Shown in pieces: positions 1 to 5,551 of a stretch of 11,556 bases of DNA. Both the position numbers and the translations under genes were made by a program. The stretch comes from Leptospiraceae bacterium UBA2033 (lineage in GTDB: Bacteria; Spirochaetota; Leptospiria; Leptospirales; Leptospiraceae). The DNA lies in assembly GCA_002333425.1 (NCBI GenBank), contig DDBL01000227.1, positions 1-11,556 on the forward strand, given 5' to 3'. Positions within the stretch are counted from its first letter, which is position 1; each line of letters begins with the position of its first letter. Below the pieces are notes generated by a model, which was not told where the DNA came from, searched no databases, and saw nothing but the letters and a program-made list of their open reading frames with translations.

Positions 1-18
1 GCTACCTTTTTACTAATG

Positions 19-54
19 GACACGCACACTTGGAAGCTGCTGCTCAGGATGACA
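19..54. repeat. Partial copy of the TTCGACA-family repeat (left arm only)
   Basis: This stretch matches the long left arm of the repeat family (GACACGCACACTTGGAAG, then CTGCTGCTCAGGATGACA). It is nearly identical to 506-541, with one difference. The leading TTC is replaced and no matching right arm follows before the next copy begins at 55, so it looks like a truncated or nested copy. Confidence 0.75.
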
Positions 55-130
55 GTGGTTCGTGGTTCGACACGCAAACTCGGAAGCTGCTGCTCACCAT
101 GACAGGTAGTGTCATAGTGAGCCTGTCGAA
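55..130. repeat. Hairpin repeat, copy 1 of a perfect 76-bp direct repeat
   Basis: The sequence is identical to 671-746 over 76 bp. Within it, 66-72 (TTCGACA) pairs with 124-130 (TGTCGAA). Positions 92-104 (GCTCACCATGACA) pair with 110-122 (TGTCATAGTGAGC) with one mismatch around a 5-nt loop. The left arm carries 19 extra bases (73-91) that the right arm lacks. It ends 18 nt before the start codon of the GIY-YIG nuclease gene. Confidence 0.9.
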
Positions 131-148
131 CTATCACAAGAGGAATAA

Positions 149-457
149 ATGCATAAATACTTTGTATATATTTTAGAATGCAACGATAAAAGTTTTTATA
201 TTGGTGTTACAAATAATATAGAAGAAAGATTAGGGCAACACCAAGAAGGTTTGGATAATCATTGTTATACTTTCTCTCGACGACCTGTATCTTTGCTTTA
301 TTCCGAAGAGTTTTCTTATATTAACGATGCTATTGCAAGAGAAAAGCAATTGAAAGGTTGGTCGAGAAAAAAGAAACTTGCTTTAATTAGTGGCGATTAT
401 GATAAGCTTAGGGATTTATCAAAAAATTATGGTAATCCTTCGACAGGCTCAGGATGA
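149..457 (+). CDS. Small GIY-YIG domain nuclease (UPF0213/YhbQ-like)
   Basis: This is a 102-residue single-domain GIY-YIG protein. The family signature is visible as VYIL (residues 6-9) and FYIG (16-19), followed by the catalytic Arg27 in NNIEERLGQH and the metal-binding Glu65 in AIAREKQLKGW. All core residues are present, so it is probably an active DNA endonuclease, although the cellular role of these small stand-alone members is not well defined. AAGAGG at 138-143 is a good ribosome binding site for the ATG at 149. The gene sits between hairpin repeats: copy 55-130 ends just upstream, and the last codons (NPSTGSG, residues 96-102) with the TGA stop lie inside or at the edge of the compact repeat at 439-485. 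The C-terminus is therefore repeat-derived. It is the only recognisable nuclease among the repeats, and a role in spreading them is possible but unproven. Confidence 0.85.
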   Translation: MHKYFVYILECNDKSFYIGVTNNIEERLGQHQEGLDNHCYTFSRRPVSLLYSEEFSYINDAIAREKQLKGWSRKKKLALISGDYDKLRDLSKNYGNPSTGSG

Positions 458-485
458 CAGGTATTGTCATAGTGAGCTTGTCGAA
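439..485. repeat. Compact TTCGACA-family hairpin repeat
   Basis: The arms are 439-459 (TTCGACAGGCTCAGGATGACA without the 19-bp extension) and 465-485 (TGTCATAGTGAGCTTGTCGAA), around a 5-nt loop. They pair along their whole length with a few mismatches. The stop codon of the upstream nuclease gene (455-457) lies inside the left arm. Confidence 0.85.
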
Positions 486-502
486 CTATCACCATGACAT
501 CC

Positions 503-606
503 TTCGACACGCACACTTGGAAACTGCTGCTCAGGATGACAGAAGAGTGTTAGCATGACAGAAAGTATCATCGTAATAAAAAAAGTGTCACCCTGAGCTT
601 GTCGAA
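503..606. repeat. TTCGACA-family hairpin repeat with a long loop
   Basis: The left arm at 503-541 carries the 19-bp extension. The right arm at 586-606 is TGTCACCCTGAGCTTGTCGAA. Positions 529-541 pair with 586-598 with one mismatch, and 503-509 pair with 600-606. The 44-nt loop includes a second GCATGACAG fragment at 553-561. Confidence 0.8.
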
Positions 607-670
607 TGGGTGCTAGTGGATAAAGTGAATTTACCTCTAAGATATTATAAATAGGAAAAGAGAAGGGAAT

Positions 671-746
671 GTGGTTCGTGGTTCGACACGCAAACTCGGA
701 AGCTGCTGCTCACCATGACAGGTAGTGTCATAGTGAGCCTGTCGAA
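671..746. repeat. Hairpin repeat, copy 2 of a perfect 76-bp direct repeat
   Basis: This copy is base-for-base identical to 55-130 and lies 616 bp away in the same orientation. The sequences immediately outside the two copies differ, so the repeat boundaries are sharp. It ends 19 nt before the hsdS start codon. The short downstream leader AGGAATAAATG also occurs at both places. Confidence 0.9.
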
Positions 747-765
747 TGGATGCTAGAAGGAATAA

Positions 766-2127
766 ATGAATAAAACAAAAGCTGATAATTTGCCGGAGAG
801 TTGGATTAAAACTACTCTATATAAAATTCTATCCGAAAACTTACAACCGGGCTTTGCTCAAAATCCAAAAGATGGTGGAGATGTTGGTCAGATTAGAACG
901 CATAATGTTTCACCGGACGGCAGTATAGATTTAAATGGATTAAAATTTGTTTTTCCTTCCGAAAAGGAATTTAAAAAATACACTCTCAAAAAAGGAGACA
1001 TTGTTTTTAATAATACCAATAGCGATGAATGGGTTGGTAAAACGGCATTATACGAACTTGAAGAAGAATATTTATTTTCTAATCACATGACTCGAATACG
1101 AGTAAACACCTCGTTAGCCAAGCCTGAATACATTGCGAAATATTTACATTTTCTATGGATGAAAGGTTATTCGAGAAGTAAATCAAAGCAATGGGTCAAT
1201 CAATCTGGAATTGAACAATCTATTCTTGCTTCTTTTTCAATCCCTCTCCCACCTCTCGCCGAGCAAAAACAAATTGTTGCGATTCTACAAGAAGCAGATG
1301 CACTTCGTCGCAAGAAAAAAGAAATATTAGAAAAGTCTAATAGACTTGCCAGTGCTTTGTTCTTGGAGATGTTTGGGGATCCGGTTAGGAATGAAAAGGG
1401 GTGGGAAGTGAATTCTCTCAGTAAATTTGGATATTATAAAAACGGACTAAATTATGGAGCAAATGAAACTGGAGTGACAGTGAAATGTATCGGTGTTGGA
1501 GATTTTAAAAATTTATATAAAATTGAAACGATTGATTCCTTAACATCAATTCAGTTAGCTCAAAATCCGTCAGATGAATATTTATTGAAAGATGAAGATT
1601 TACTATTTGTTCGGTCAAATGGAAATAAAGAGTTGGTCGGTAGATGCATAGTAGTATATCCAGGACAAGAAAAAGTAACTTTTAGTGGGTTTTGTATTCG
1701 ATTCAGGAAAAATAATAATTTGATAAATATTATATATATTTTGTATCTATTCCGTATTCCGACTTTTAAGAGTACAATTCTTTTTGGTGGAAAAGGTGCA
1801 AATATTCAGAACATAAGTCAAAAAGTTTTAGAAGAATTGAAAATTCCGTTCCCCCCTCTCCCCCTACAAAACGACTTTGCTAAAAAAGTAGAAGCCATTG
1901 AAGACACAACGAAGCAAATCGAGAGTAGCCTCCGGAAGATGGAGAAGTTGTATGACTCTCTTTTACAAAAAGCGTTTACTGGTGATTTGACGGAAAGTTG
2001 GAGAATGGTTCGACACGCAAGCTCGGACGCTGCTGCTCACCATGACAGTAAGGACAAGATGACAGAAAGAAAATGTCATAGTGAGCAAGCCTGCACTGAG
2101 ATTGCCGAATGTGTCGAACTATCTTAA
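766..2127 (+). CDS. hsdS: Type I restriction-modification specificity subunit HsdS, with a repeat-derived C-terminal tail
   Basis: HsdS reads the DNA target of a type I restriction-modification complex and normally partners HsdM and HsdR in the cytoplasm. The two-fold architecture is clear. A first target-recognition domain (about 10-160) ends in IPLPPLAEQKQI, and a helical spacer (about 164-204) ends in LFLEMFGDP. A second recognition domain (about 212-360) ends in IPFPPLPLQNDF, and a second helical region (about 364-405) ends in LLQKAFTGDLTESWR, where such proteins usually stop. Residues 415-453 are encoded by an inserted hairpin repeat (2009-2118) that also leads to the stop codon, so this tail is probably not part of the ancestral protein. 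AAGGA at 757-761 supports the ATG at 766. Neither hsdM nor hsdR is in the window. They may lie to the left of base 1, or this could be an orphan S subunit. Confidence 0.92.
   Translation: MNKTKADNLPESWIKTTLYKILSENLQPGFAQNPKDGGDVGQIRTHNVSPDGSIDLNGLKFVFPSEKEFKKYTLKKGDIVFNNTNSDEWVGKTALYELEEEYLFSNHMTRIRVNTSLAKPEYIAKYLHFLWMKGYSRSKSKQWVNQSGIEQSILASFSIPLPPLAEQKQIVAILQEADALRRKKKEILEKSNRLASALFLEMFGDPVRNEKGWEVNSLSKFGYYKNGLNYGANETGVTVKCIGVGDFKNLYKIETIDSLTSIQLAQNPSDEYLLKDEDLLFVRSNGNKELVGRCIVVYPGQEKVTFSGFCIRFRKNNNLINIIYILYLFRIPTFKSTILFGGKGANIQNISQKVLEELKIPFPPLPLQNDFAKKVEAIEDTTKQIESSLRKMEKLYDSLLQKAFTGDLTESWRMVRHASSDAAAHHDSKDKMTERKCHSEQACTEIAECVELS
2009..2118. repeat. TTCGACA-family repeat fused in frame to the end of hsdS
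   Basis: The left arm is 2009-2047 (TTCGACACGCAAGCTCGG onward to ATGACA). The right arm starts TGTCATAGTGAGC at 2074-2086 and ends TGTCGAA at 2112-2118, with a 25-bp extension between. Unlike the other copies, both arms are extended. It lies entirely inside the hsdS reading frame, and the TAA follows a few bases later. Confidence 0.8.
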
Positions 2128-2163
2128 GACAATAATGTTTATCGTGATAAAAGAGGTAAGTAG

Positions 2164-2784
2164 ATGAGTGAAATGGTAAAAACAAATGTTGAAGATAAAA
2201 GATATTTTGTTGTCAGTGATGGTAATGCTATCAGTGAAATTATTACACAAAATGAAATTATGGATTTGTTAGTTAAATTTGAAGAGAGAAAAAATACATC
2301 CTTCAAATACATTGAAAAGTTTCTGAAAGGCGAACGAATTACTAAAAGGGACAAATTAAAAATCGCCGTTGAATTATTAAAAGCAAATAACGAAGTAGGA
2401 GATCATGGTTTAGTATTTACCTTAAATGAAATAGTCTCTGACTTTGGAGAATCAATTCAATTAAAAGATATTGTTATTTCCTTAAAAGATTTCTTAAAAC
2501 AAAAGATGTTTGAGCAAGATAAATTGCACATAGAAAATCCAGAAGATGAGGAAACTGCGGCTAACACAATATATAGTTTTATAAAGTATGAGTCTGGTTA
2601 TTATTCTATTACAACTGAAGATGCTTCGCACTTTTTACATTATGTAGCAGATTTTCACGGAAGCACCGATTATCCTGAAATTTCTTTTAATCTTTTATCA
2701 GAAGAAGAAAGAAACGAGATGAGTTTATTTGATGTAATCGATTCTATCCTAATTTCCGCAAGAGGAAACGGAATAATGCAATGA
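2164..2784 (+). CDS. Hypothetical protein, translationally coupled to the DUF1016-SNase gene
   Basis: I do not recognise this 206-residue protein. It is hydrophilic and rich in Glu, Lys and Asp, with no signal peptide, transmembrane segment or obvious catalytic motif. Residues 25-75 and 95-120 look helical and charged. An acidic stretch, ENPEDEE, lies at 124-130, and an aromatic and histidine-rich part (YSFIKYESGYY, then HFLHYVADFHG) spans about 137-166. GAGGT at 2153-2157, 6 nt before the ATG, is a strong ribosome binding site; a second in-frame ATG at 2173 is less well placed. The gene starts 36 nt after hsdS. Its TGA overlaps the ATG of the next gene (ATGA), so the two proteins are probably made together and may act together, for example as partner or control subunit of the downstream nuclease-like protein. 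That functional link is inference from gene order only. Confidence 0.75.
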   Translation: MSEMVKTNVEDKRYFVVSDGNAISEIITQNEIMDLLVKFEERKNTSFKYIEKFLKGERITKRDKLKIAVELLKANNEVGDHGLVFTLNEIVSDFGESIQLKDIVISLKDFLKQKMFEQDKLHIENPEDEETAANTIYSFIKYESGYYSITTEDASHFLHYVADFHGSTDYPEISFNLLSEEERNEMSLFDVIDSILISARGNGIMQ

Positions 2785-3905
2785 AACCAAAAAAACCCAC
2801 TGGCATATCAACACCAACCTACAACTCCATTTTAAAAGACATCTCTCAAATCTACGAAAACGCACAAAGTGAAGGTGATGGAAATTGGAACAAAACAACA
2901 TTATTCGCACACTGGAAGATTGGAGAAAGGATAATCGAAGTCGAACAAGGACAAAAGGAAAGAGCGGCTTATGGTGATATGGTGCTAAAACAATTATCGA
3001 AAGATTTGAATCGAAAATTCGGAAAAGGATTTTCTGATCGGAACTTGCGGTATATGAGAAAGTTCTACCAGTTGTATAAATTGAAGGAAGTTAAAACGCA
3101 ACTGTCTTGGAGTCATTACAGAGAATTGTTACTTGTAGATGATTCTGCTATCAGATTGAAGCTAGAAAATCAGTCGATTGCCGAAGGCTGGTCACAGCTA
3201 GATTTACAGAAACGAGTTAAACAAGCCTTAGCTGGTAAGAGTCAAAAATCGGACTCTGAAAAACAAAATGAGTCAACTCCTGAAAGGCTGAAACGCCCTT
3301 TAATGAGATTGTATCTATACCGTGTTTTACAAAAATTTTCATCAGATTTGGAACAGCCTGTTCCAAATCTGGACTTGGGATTCTCTATTCGTTTAAAGGT
3401 TAATAGTAATTACGCGCAAAAGCAATCAGTTTTAACTGAGTTGAGTAAATTAAAGGTCGGCTCGGTGATTGAGTCTAGGAAGAAAGGTAGTTCGTATTAT
3501 TTTGAGCCTGTGTCTAGCGCAAAAGAGTTATTTACCTACAAGGCTTACTTGGAGAGAGTCATTGACGGAGATACTTTACTTGTCAATATTGATTTGGGGT
3601 TCTCGGTTTTTATTGAGCAACGGTTGAGATTACGCGGATTAGACGCTCCTGAACTTGGGACTAGTCAAGGAAAATCCCCCTTGCCCCCTTTGCAAAAGGG
3701 GGTTGATGCAAAGAAGTTTGTTGAGTCTCGTTTAAAAGATTGTAATTTTCTAATTATTAAAACTCACGGATCGGATAAATACGATCGTTATCTTGTAGAT
3801 GTGTTTTATTTAAAGGGTGAGGATAACGAGGATAAGATTCTACGAGAGGGAATTTTTTTGAACAATGAGTTGTTGGAGGAGAAGATGGCTTTGTTGGTTG
3901 AGTAA
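2781..3905 (+). CDS. DUF1016 (YhcG N-terminal) protein fused to a staphylococcal-nuclease-like domain
   Basis: Residues about 14-150 match the DUF1016/YhcG N-terminal domain, with ILKDISQIYENA, HWKIGERI, FSDRNLRYMRKFY and LSWSHYRELL. In most relatives this is followed by a PD-(D/E)xK nuclease. Here the C-terminus (about 252-345) is an SNase-like domain instead. It has DGDT (262-265), RLRLRGLDAPE (281-291) and DKYDRYLVDVFY (332-343). The residues corresponding to S. aureus nuclease Asp21, Arg35, Asp40, Glu43 and Arg87 are Asp264, Arg283, Asp288, Glu291 and Arg336, so catalysis is plausible. Two in-frame palindromes interrupt the protein: residues 188-197 in the linker and 298-307 inside the nuclease domain. 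The motif LDLGFS (197-202) recurs as IDLGFS (270-275), hinting at a duplicated half-domain. The gene starts by ATGA overlap with the preceding gene. DUF1016 genes are often found in type I restriction loci, which fits the neighbouring hsdS. Confidence 0.85.
   Translation: MKPKKPTGISTPTYNSILKDISQIYENAQSEGDGNWNKTTLFAHWKIGERIIEVEQGQKERAAYGDMVLKQLSKDLNRKFGKGFSDRNLRYMRKFYQLYKLKEVKTQLSWSHYRELLLVDDSAIRLKLENQSIAEGWSQLDLQKRVKQALAGKSQKSDSEKQNESTPERLKRPLMRLYLYRVLQKFSSDLEQPVPNLDLGFSIRLKVNSNYAQKQSVLTELSKLKVGSVIESRKKGSSYYFEPVSSAKELFTYKAYLERVIDGDTLLVNIDLGFSVFIEQRLRLRGLDAPELGTSQGKSPLPPLQKGVDAKKFVESRLKDCNFLIIKTHGSDKYDRYLVDVFYLKGEDNEDKILREGIFLNNELLEEKMALLVE
3343..3371. repeat. Perfect 29-bp palindrome inside the DUF1016-SNase gene
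   Basis: CAGATTTGGAACAG at 3343-3356 and CTGTTCCAAATCTG at 3358-3371 are perfect reverse complements with a single central base. The palindrome encodes residues 188-197 in the linker between the two domains and keeps the reading frame. Its sequence is unrelated to the other repeats in the window. Confidence 0.9.
3673..3702. repeat. CCCCC/GGGGG hairpin repeat inserted in frame in the SNase domain
   Basis: CCCCCTTT at 3684-3691 and AAAGGGGG at 3695-3702 form a perfect 8-bp stem with a 3-nt loop, preceded by AATCCCCCTTG. It encodes KSPLPPLQKG (residues 298-307), placed between the catalytic Glu291 and the helix that starts AKKFVESRL. The same architecture recurs at 3907-3939. Confidence 0.85.
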
Positions 3906-3906
3906 A

Positions 3907-3939
3907 TCTCCCCTAGCCCCTCTTTGCGAAAGAGGGGAA
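3907..3939. repeat. CCCCTCTTT/AAAGAGGGG hairpin repeat just after the nuclease gene
   Basis: CCCCTCTTT (3917-3925) and AAAGAGGGG (3929-3937) form a perfect 9-bp stem with a GCG loop. The element is the same family and orientation as 3673-3702. It begins within 2 nt of the stop codon. The stem could act as a transcript-end hairpin, but no T-run follows, so I do not call it a terminator. Confidence 0.8.
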
Positions 3940-4058
3940 GTATGTGTAGGCGCTTTGCGACTTGTTAGTATTCGATTGAAGTAAAAAGCTAGAACTTCGA
4001 TAAAGTCTTAAATGGAGCATTTGCGAAGTGTTAAAGTGAAAAAGCCTGAGTCCGCCCC

Positions 4059-4081
4059 CATTTTCATTTCCCATGAAAATG
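4059..4081. repeat. Short perfect inverted repeat
   Basis: CATTTTCAT (4059-4067) and ATGAAAATG (4073-4081) pair perfectly around a 5-nt loop. No function is evident. It is part of the palindrome cluster in the gene-free stretch. Confidence 0.75.
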
Positions 4082-4142
4082 TCTAGCAGACCTCAGCTTC
4101 TTCGCTGATGCTCTCGAAGCTTCGTCGGGTTTTCTTTTTTTG

Positions 4143-4228
4143 CTTACTTTTTTTCTTTTTTACATATCAAACTGCGACAGAGCAGTTTGGGGATGAGCTT
4201 TGCGAATGGGTGGAAGAAAAAAAGTAAG
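4143..4228. repeat. Nested inverted repeat, 86 bp
   Basis: The outer arms CTTACTTTTTTTCTT (4143-4157) and AAGAAAAAAAGTAAG (4214-4228) are perfect 15-bp complements. Inside them, CAAACTGC (4168-4175) and GCAGTTTG (4182-4189) form a second perfect 8-bp hairpin with a 6-nt loop. The size and nesting resemble a small non-coding palindromic mobile element, but I see no flanking target-site duplication that would establish this. Confidence 0.7.
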
Positions 4229-4280
4229 AGAAAGATTCCCCACTCTGGAAAGAGGAAGCAAAAAAATCTCAAAAGTGTGG

Positions 4281-4314
4281 TTCGATACGCTTGCTCGGAT
4301 ACTGCTACTCACCA
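4281..4314. repeat. Diverged fragment of the TTCGACA-family left arm
   Basis: TTCGATACGCTTGCTCGG, then ATACTGCTACTCACCA, follows the long left arm of the family with several substitutions. No right arm is found nearby. It is preceded by GTGG, as in the 55 and 671 copies. Confidence 0.6.
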
Positions 4315-4396
4315 ACCGAACTTTGTAGTAAAGGATAATAAGGGTTAAACTTATGAAAAGAAAGTCTGCCAACGACGAGCGTTAGGGATCAAACGG

Positions 4397-4432
4397 GGTC
4401 ATGTTTTTTTATCCCTTTGAAAAAACATGACC
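4397..4432. repeat. Perfect 13-bp inverted repeat
   Basis: GGTCATGTTTTTT (4397-4409) and AAAAAACATGACC (4420-4432) pair perfectly around a 10-nt loop. The T-run is inside the stem rather than after it, so this is not a standard terminator on either strand. Confidence 0.8.
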
Positions 4433-4580
4433 AGAGTGCGAGCCCGGCGCATTAGCCGAGAAATTACAACTAAATCACTGTTCATGTAACAACTACAGAA
4501 AAGTGCGCAACGCCCAAAACCAATACCCAACATCACAAAAACTTTCTTGCAAAAGAAACACATAAACCGCCAATAGAATT

Positions 4581-5549
4581 ATGAATCCAACCAAATTTAG
4601 AGTTTCGAGTAAACTCAATTTAATTAAAATAATAACAGAAAATCCAGGTATATCTCTTTCTAAGCTGCAAAATTACTCAGGGCATAAAAATACAGAGCAG
4701 CTCAAAAAAGATTTGGGTGAGTTGTTTATGGTTGGGTCTTTTCCGTATACACCTGCGGATTATATTGAAATTGATTTTAATGAAAACGAAACGCTAAATA
4801 TCAATTTGCCGGTGAACTTGGATAAAACAATTGGTCTTACGATTAACGAATGGTTTGCGATTAGAAAGATTTTGGAAGAAGAAATTCAGCATTCAGAATT
4901 AGAGGAGTCGTATAGAGTTCACTACAAATCTATTCTAGAGAAGATAAAGAAGATTATCCCCTACTCGGAAGCAAAAGAAAATGAGACAGTTCGATTATTA
5001 ATCGAAGAAGCAATTCAGAAAAAAAAGAAAATTACTTTTTTGTATACGGGTTGGAAAAGTAATGAAAAAGAATCTAGAATTGTAGATCCTTGGTTTATAT
5101 TTACTGAAAAAAACGAATATTTAGTTGCTTATTGTAACGACAGAAAAGGTAGGAGAAACTTTCGATTAGCCTCAATTTCTTCTCTTAGAATCTTAGAACA
5201 AAGTATTTCTAATCCACTGGTAGCTTCAGAACAAAACAAACATATTCTAGAGTTCAACCAATTTTTAAATCAATCAGAAGAAAACTCGGAAGTAGCAGAA
5301 ATTTTATTAGATAAAGAAATTGAATATAATTTTTCAAGGCAAGCAAAACTAGAAATTTTGGGACATCGAAAAATTGGGACAAAAGAATATATTCATGTTA
5401 AAACAAAGATCACTGAAAAAAATTGGTTTTTAGATTTAGTAAAAGGATTTGGCGAAAAAGTGATTCTTATTTCTCCTGAATTTTTAAAAACCGAATACCT
5501 TACAGACTTAGAAAATATGAAGTTACCGATTTATTTAACGAGCGAATAA
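4581..5549 (+). CDS. WYL-domain protein, likely transcriptional regulator
   Basis: This is a 322-residue protein with the layout of WYL-family regulators. It has an N-terminal region of about 85 residues that may form a winged helix (LSKLQNYSGHKNTEQLKKDL, 26-45). A WYL domain spans about 138-208, recognisable by KKITFLYTGW, VDPWFIF, YLVAYCNDR and RRNFRLASI. A C-terminal WCX-like region lies at about 238-310. WYL domains usually sense a ligand or nucleic acid and control a DNA-binding module. The name-giving W-Y-L is here Glu179-Tyr180-Leu181, so the tryptophan is replaced. The gene is 2 nt upstream of ispE and is probably co-transcribed with it. It starts the packed gene cluster, so it may regulate it, but no operator is evident. 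No strong ribosome binding site precedes the ATG. It is not a close match to a regulator I can name. Confidence 0.8.
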   Translation: MNPTKFRVSSKLNLIKIITENPGISLSKLQNYSGHKNTEQLKKDLGELFMVGSFPYTPADYIEIDFNENETLNINLPVNLDKTIGLTINEWFAIRKILEEEIQHSELEESYRVHYKSILEKIKKIIPYSEAKENETVRLLIEEAIQKKKKITFLYTGWKSNEKESRIVDPWFIFTEKNEYLVAYCNDRKGRRNFRLASISSLRILEQSISNPLVASEQNKHILEFNQFLNQSEENSEVAEILLDKEIEYNFSRQAKLEILGHRKIGTKEYIHVKTKITEKNWFLDLVKGFGEKVILISPEFLKTEYLTDLENMKLPIYLTSE

Positions 5550-5551
5550 TC

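Larger units (their letters stand above)
458..765. other. Gene-free stretch between the GIY-YIG gene and hsdS, mostly repeats
   Basis: No credible reading frame is present. The stretch holds the right arm of the 439-485 hairpin, the 503-606 hairpin and the 671-746 copy. About 65 bp of unremarkable AT-rich sequence (607-670) lies between the last two. I cannot point to a convincing promoter for hsdS here. Confidence 0.7.
3906..4580. other. 675-bp gene-free stretch made of inverted repeats
   Basis: I see no credible protein or structured RNA gene here. The stretch holds at least five hairpins listed separately (3907-3939, 4059-4081, 4143-4228, 4281-4314 as a fragment, 4397-4432). Smaller ones are TCAGC/GCTGA at 4093-4108, CGAAGCTTCG at 4115-4124 and CGGC/GCCG at 4445-4458. 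T-rich sequence at 4127-4160 follows some of these stems and could stop transcription, but no stem is followed by a clean T-run in the textbook arrangement. The last 120 bp before the WYL gene are AT-rich without a clear promoter. Confidence 0.7.

Noticed and set aside
19..746. CRISPR array
   Set aside because: The repeats are palindromic, variable in length and irregularly spaced, with a gene between them and no cas genes.
1851..1864. C-tracts in hsdS (C6 and C5) as a phase-variation site
   Set aside because: The tracts are short and encode the conserved FPPLP turn of HsdS, so proline codon choice explains them.
1976..2185. 69-residue open frame on the - strand over the end of hsdS
   Set aside because: It is the reverse translation of the hairpin repeat fused to hsdS, without a start signal.
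4160..4372. 70-residue open frame on the - strand in the gene-free stretch
   Set aside because: It runs through the nested palindrome and the repeat fragment, has a leucine-rich composition typical of translated AT-rich repeats, has no ribosome binding site and no recognisable domain.
4353..4385. 10-codon open frame starting ATGAAAAGAAAG
   Set aside because: It is too short, it lies in palindromic sequence, and nothing supports translation beyond a weak purine run upstream.
4366..4515. Integron attC-like site (GCCAACG, GCGTTAGGG, then CAACGCCC)
   Set aside because: The core boxes do not match the consensus on both sides, and there is no integrase or cassette array in the window.
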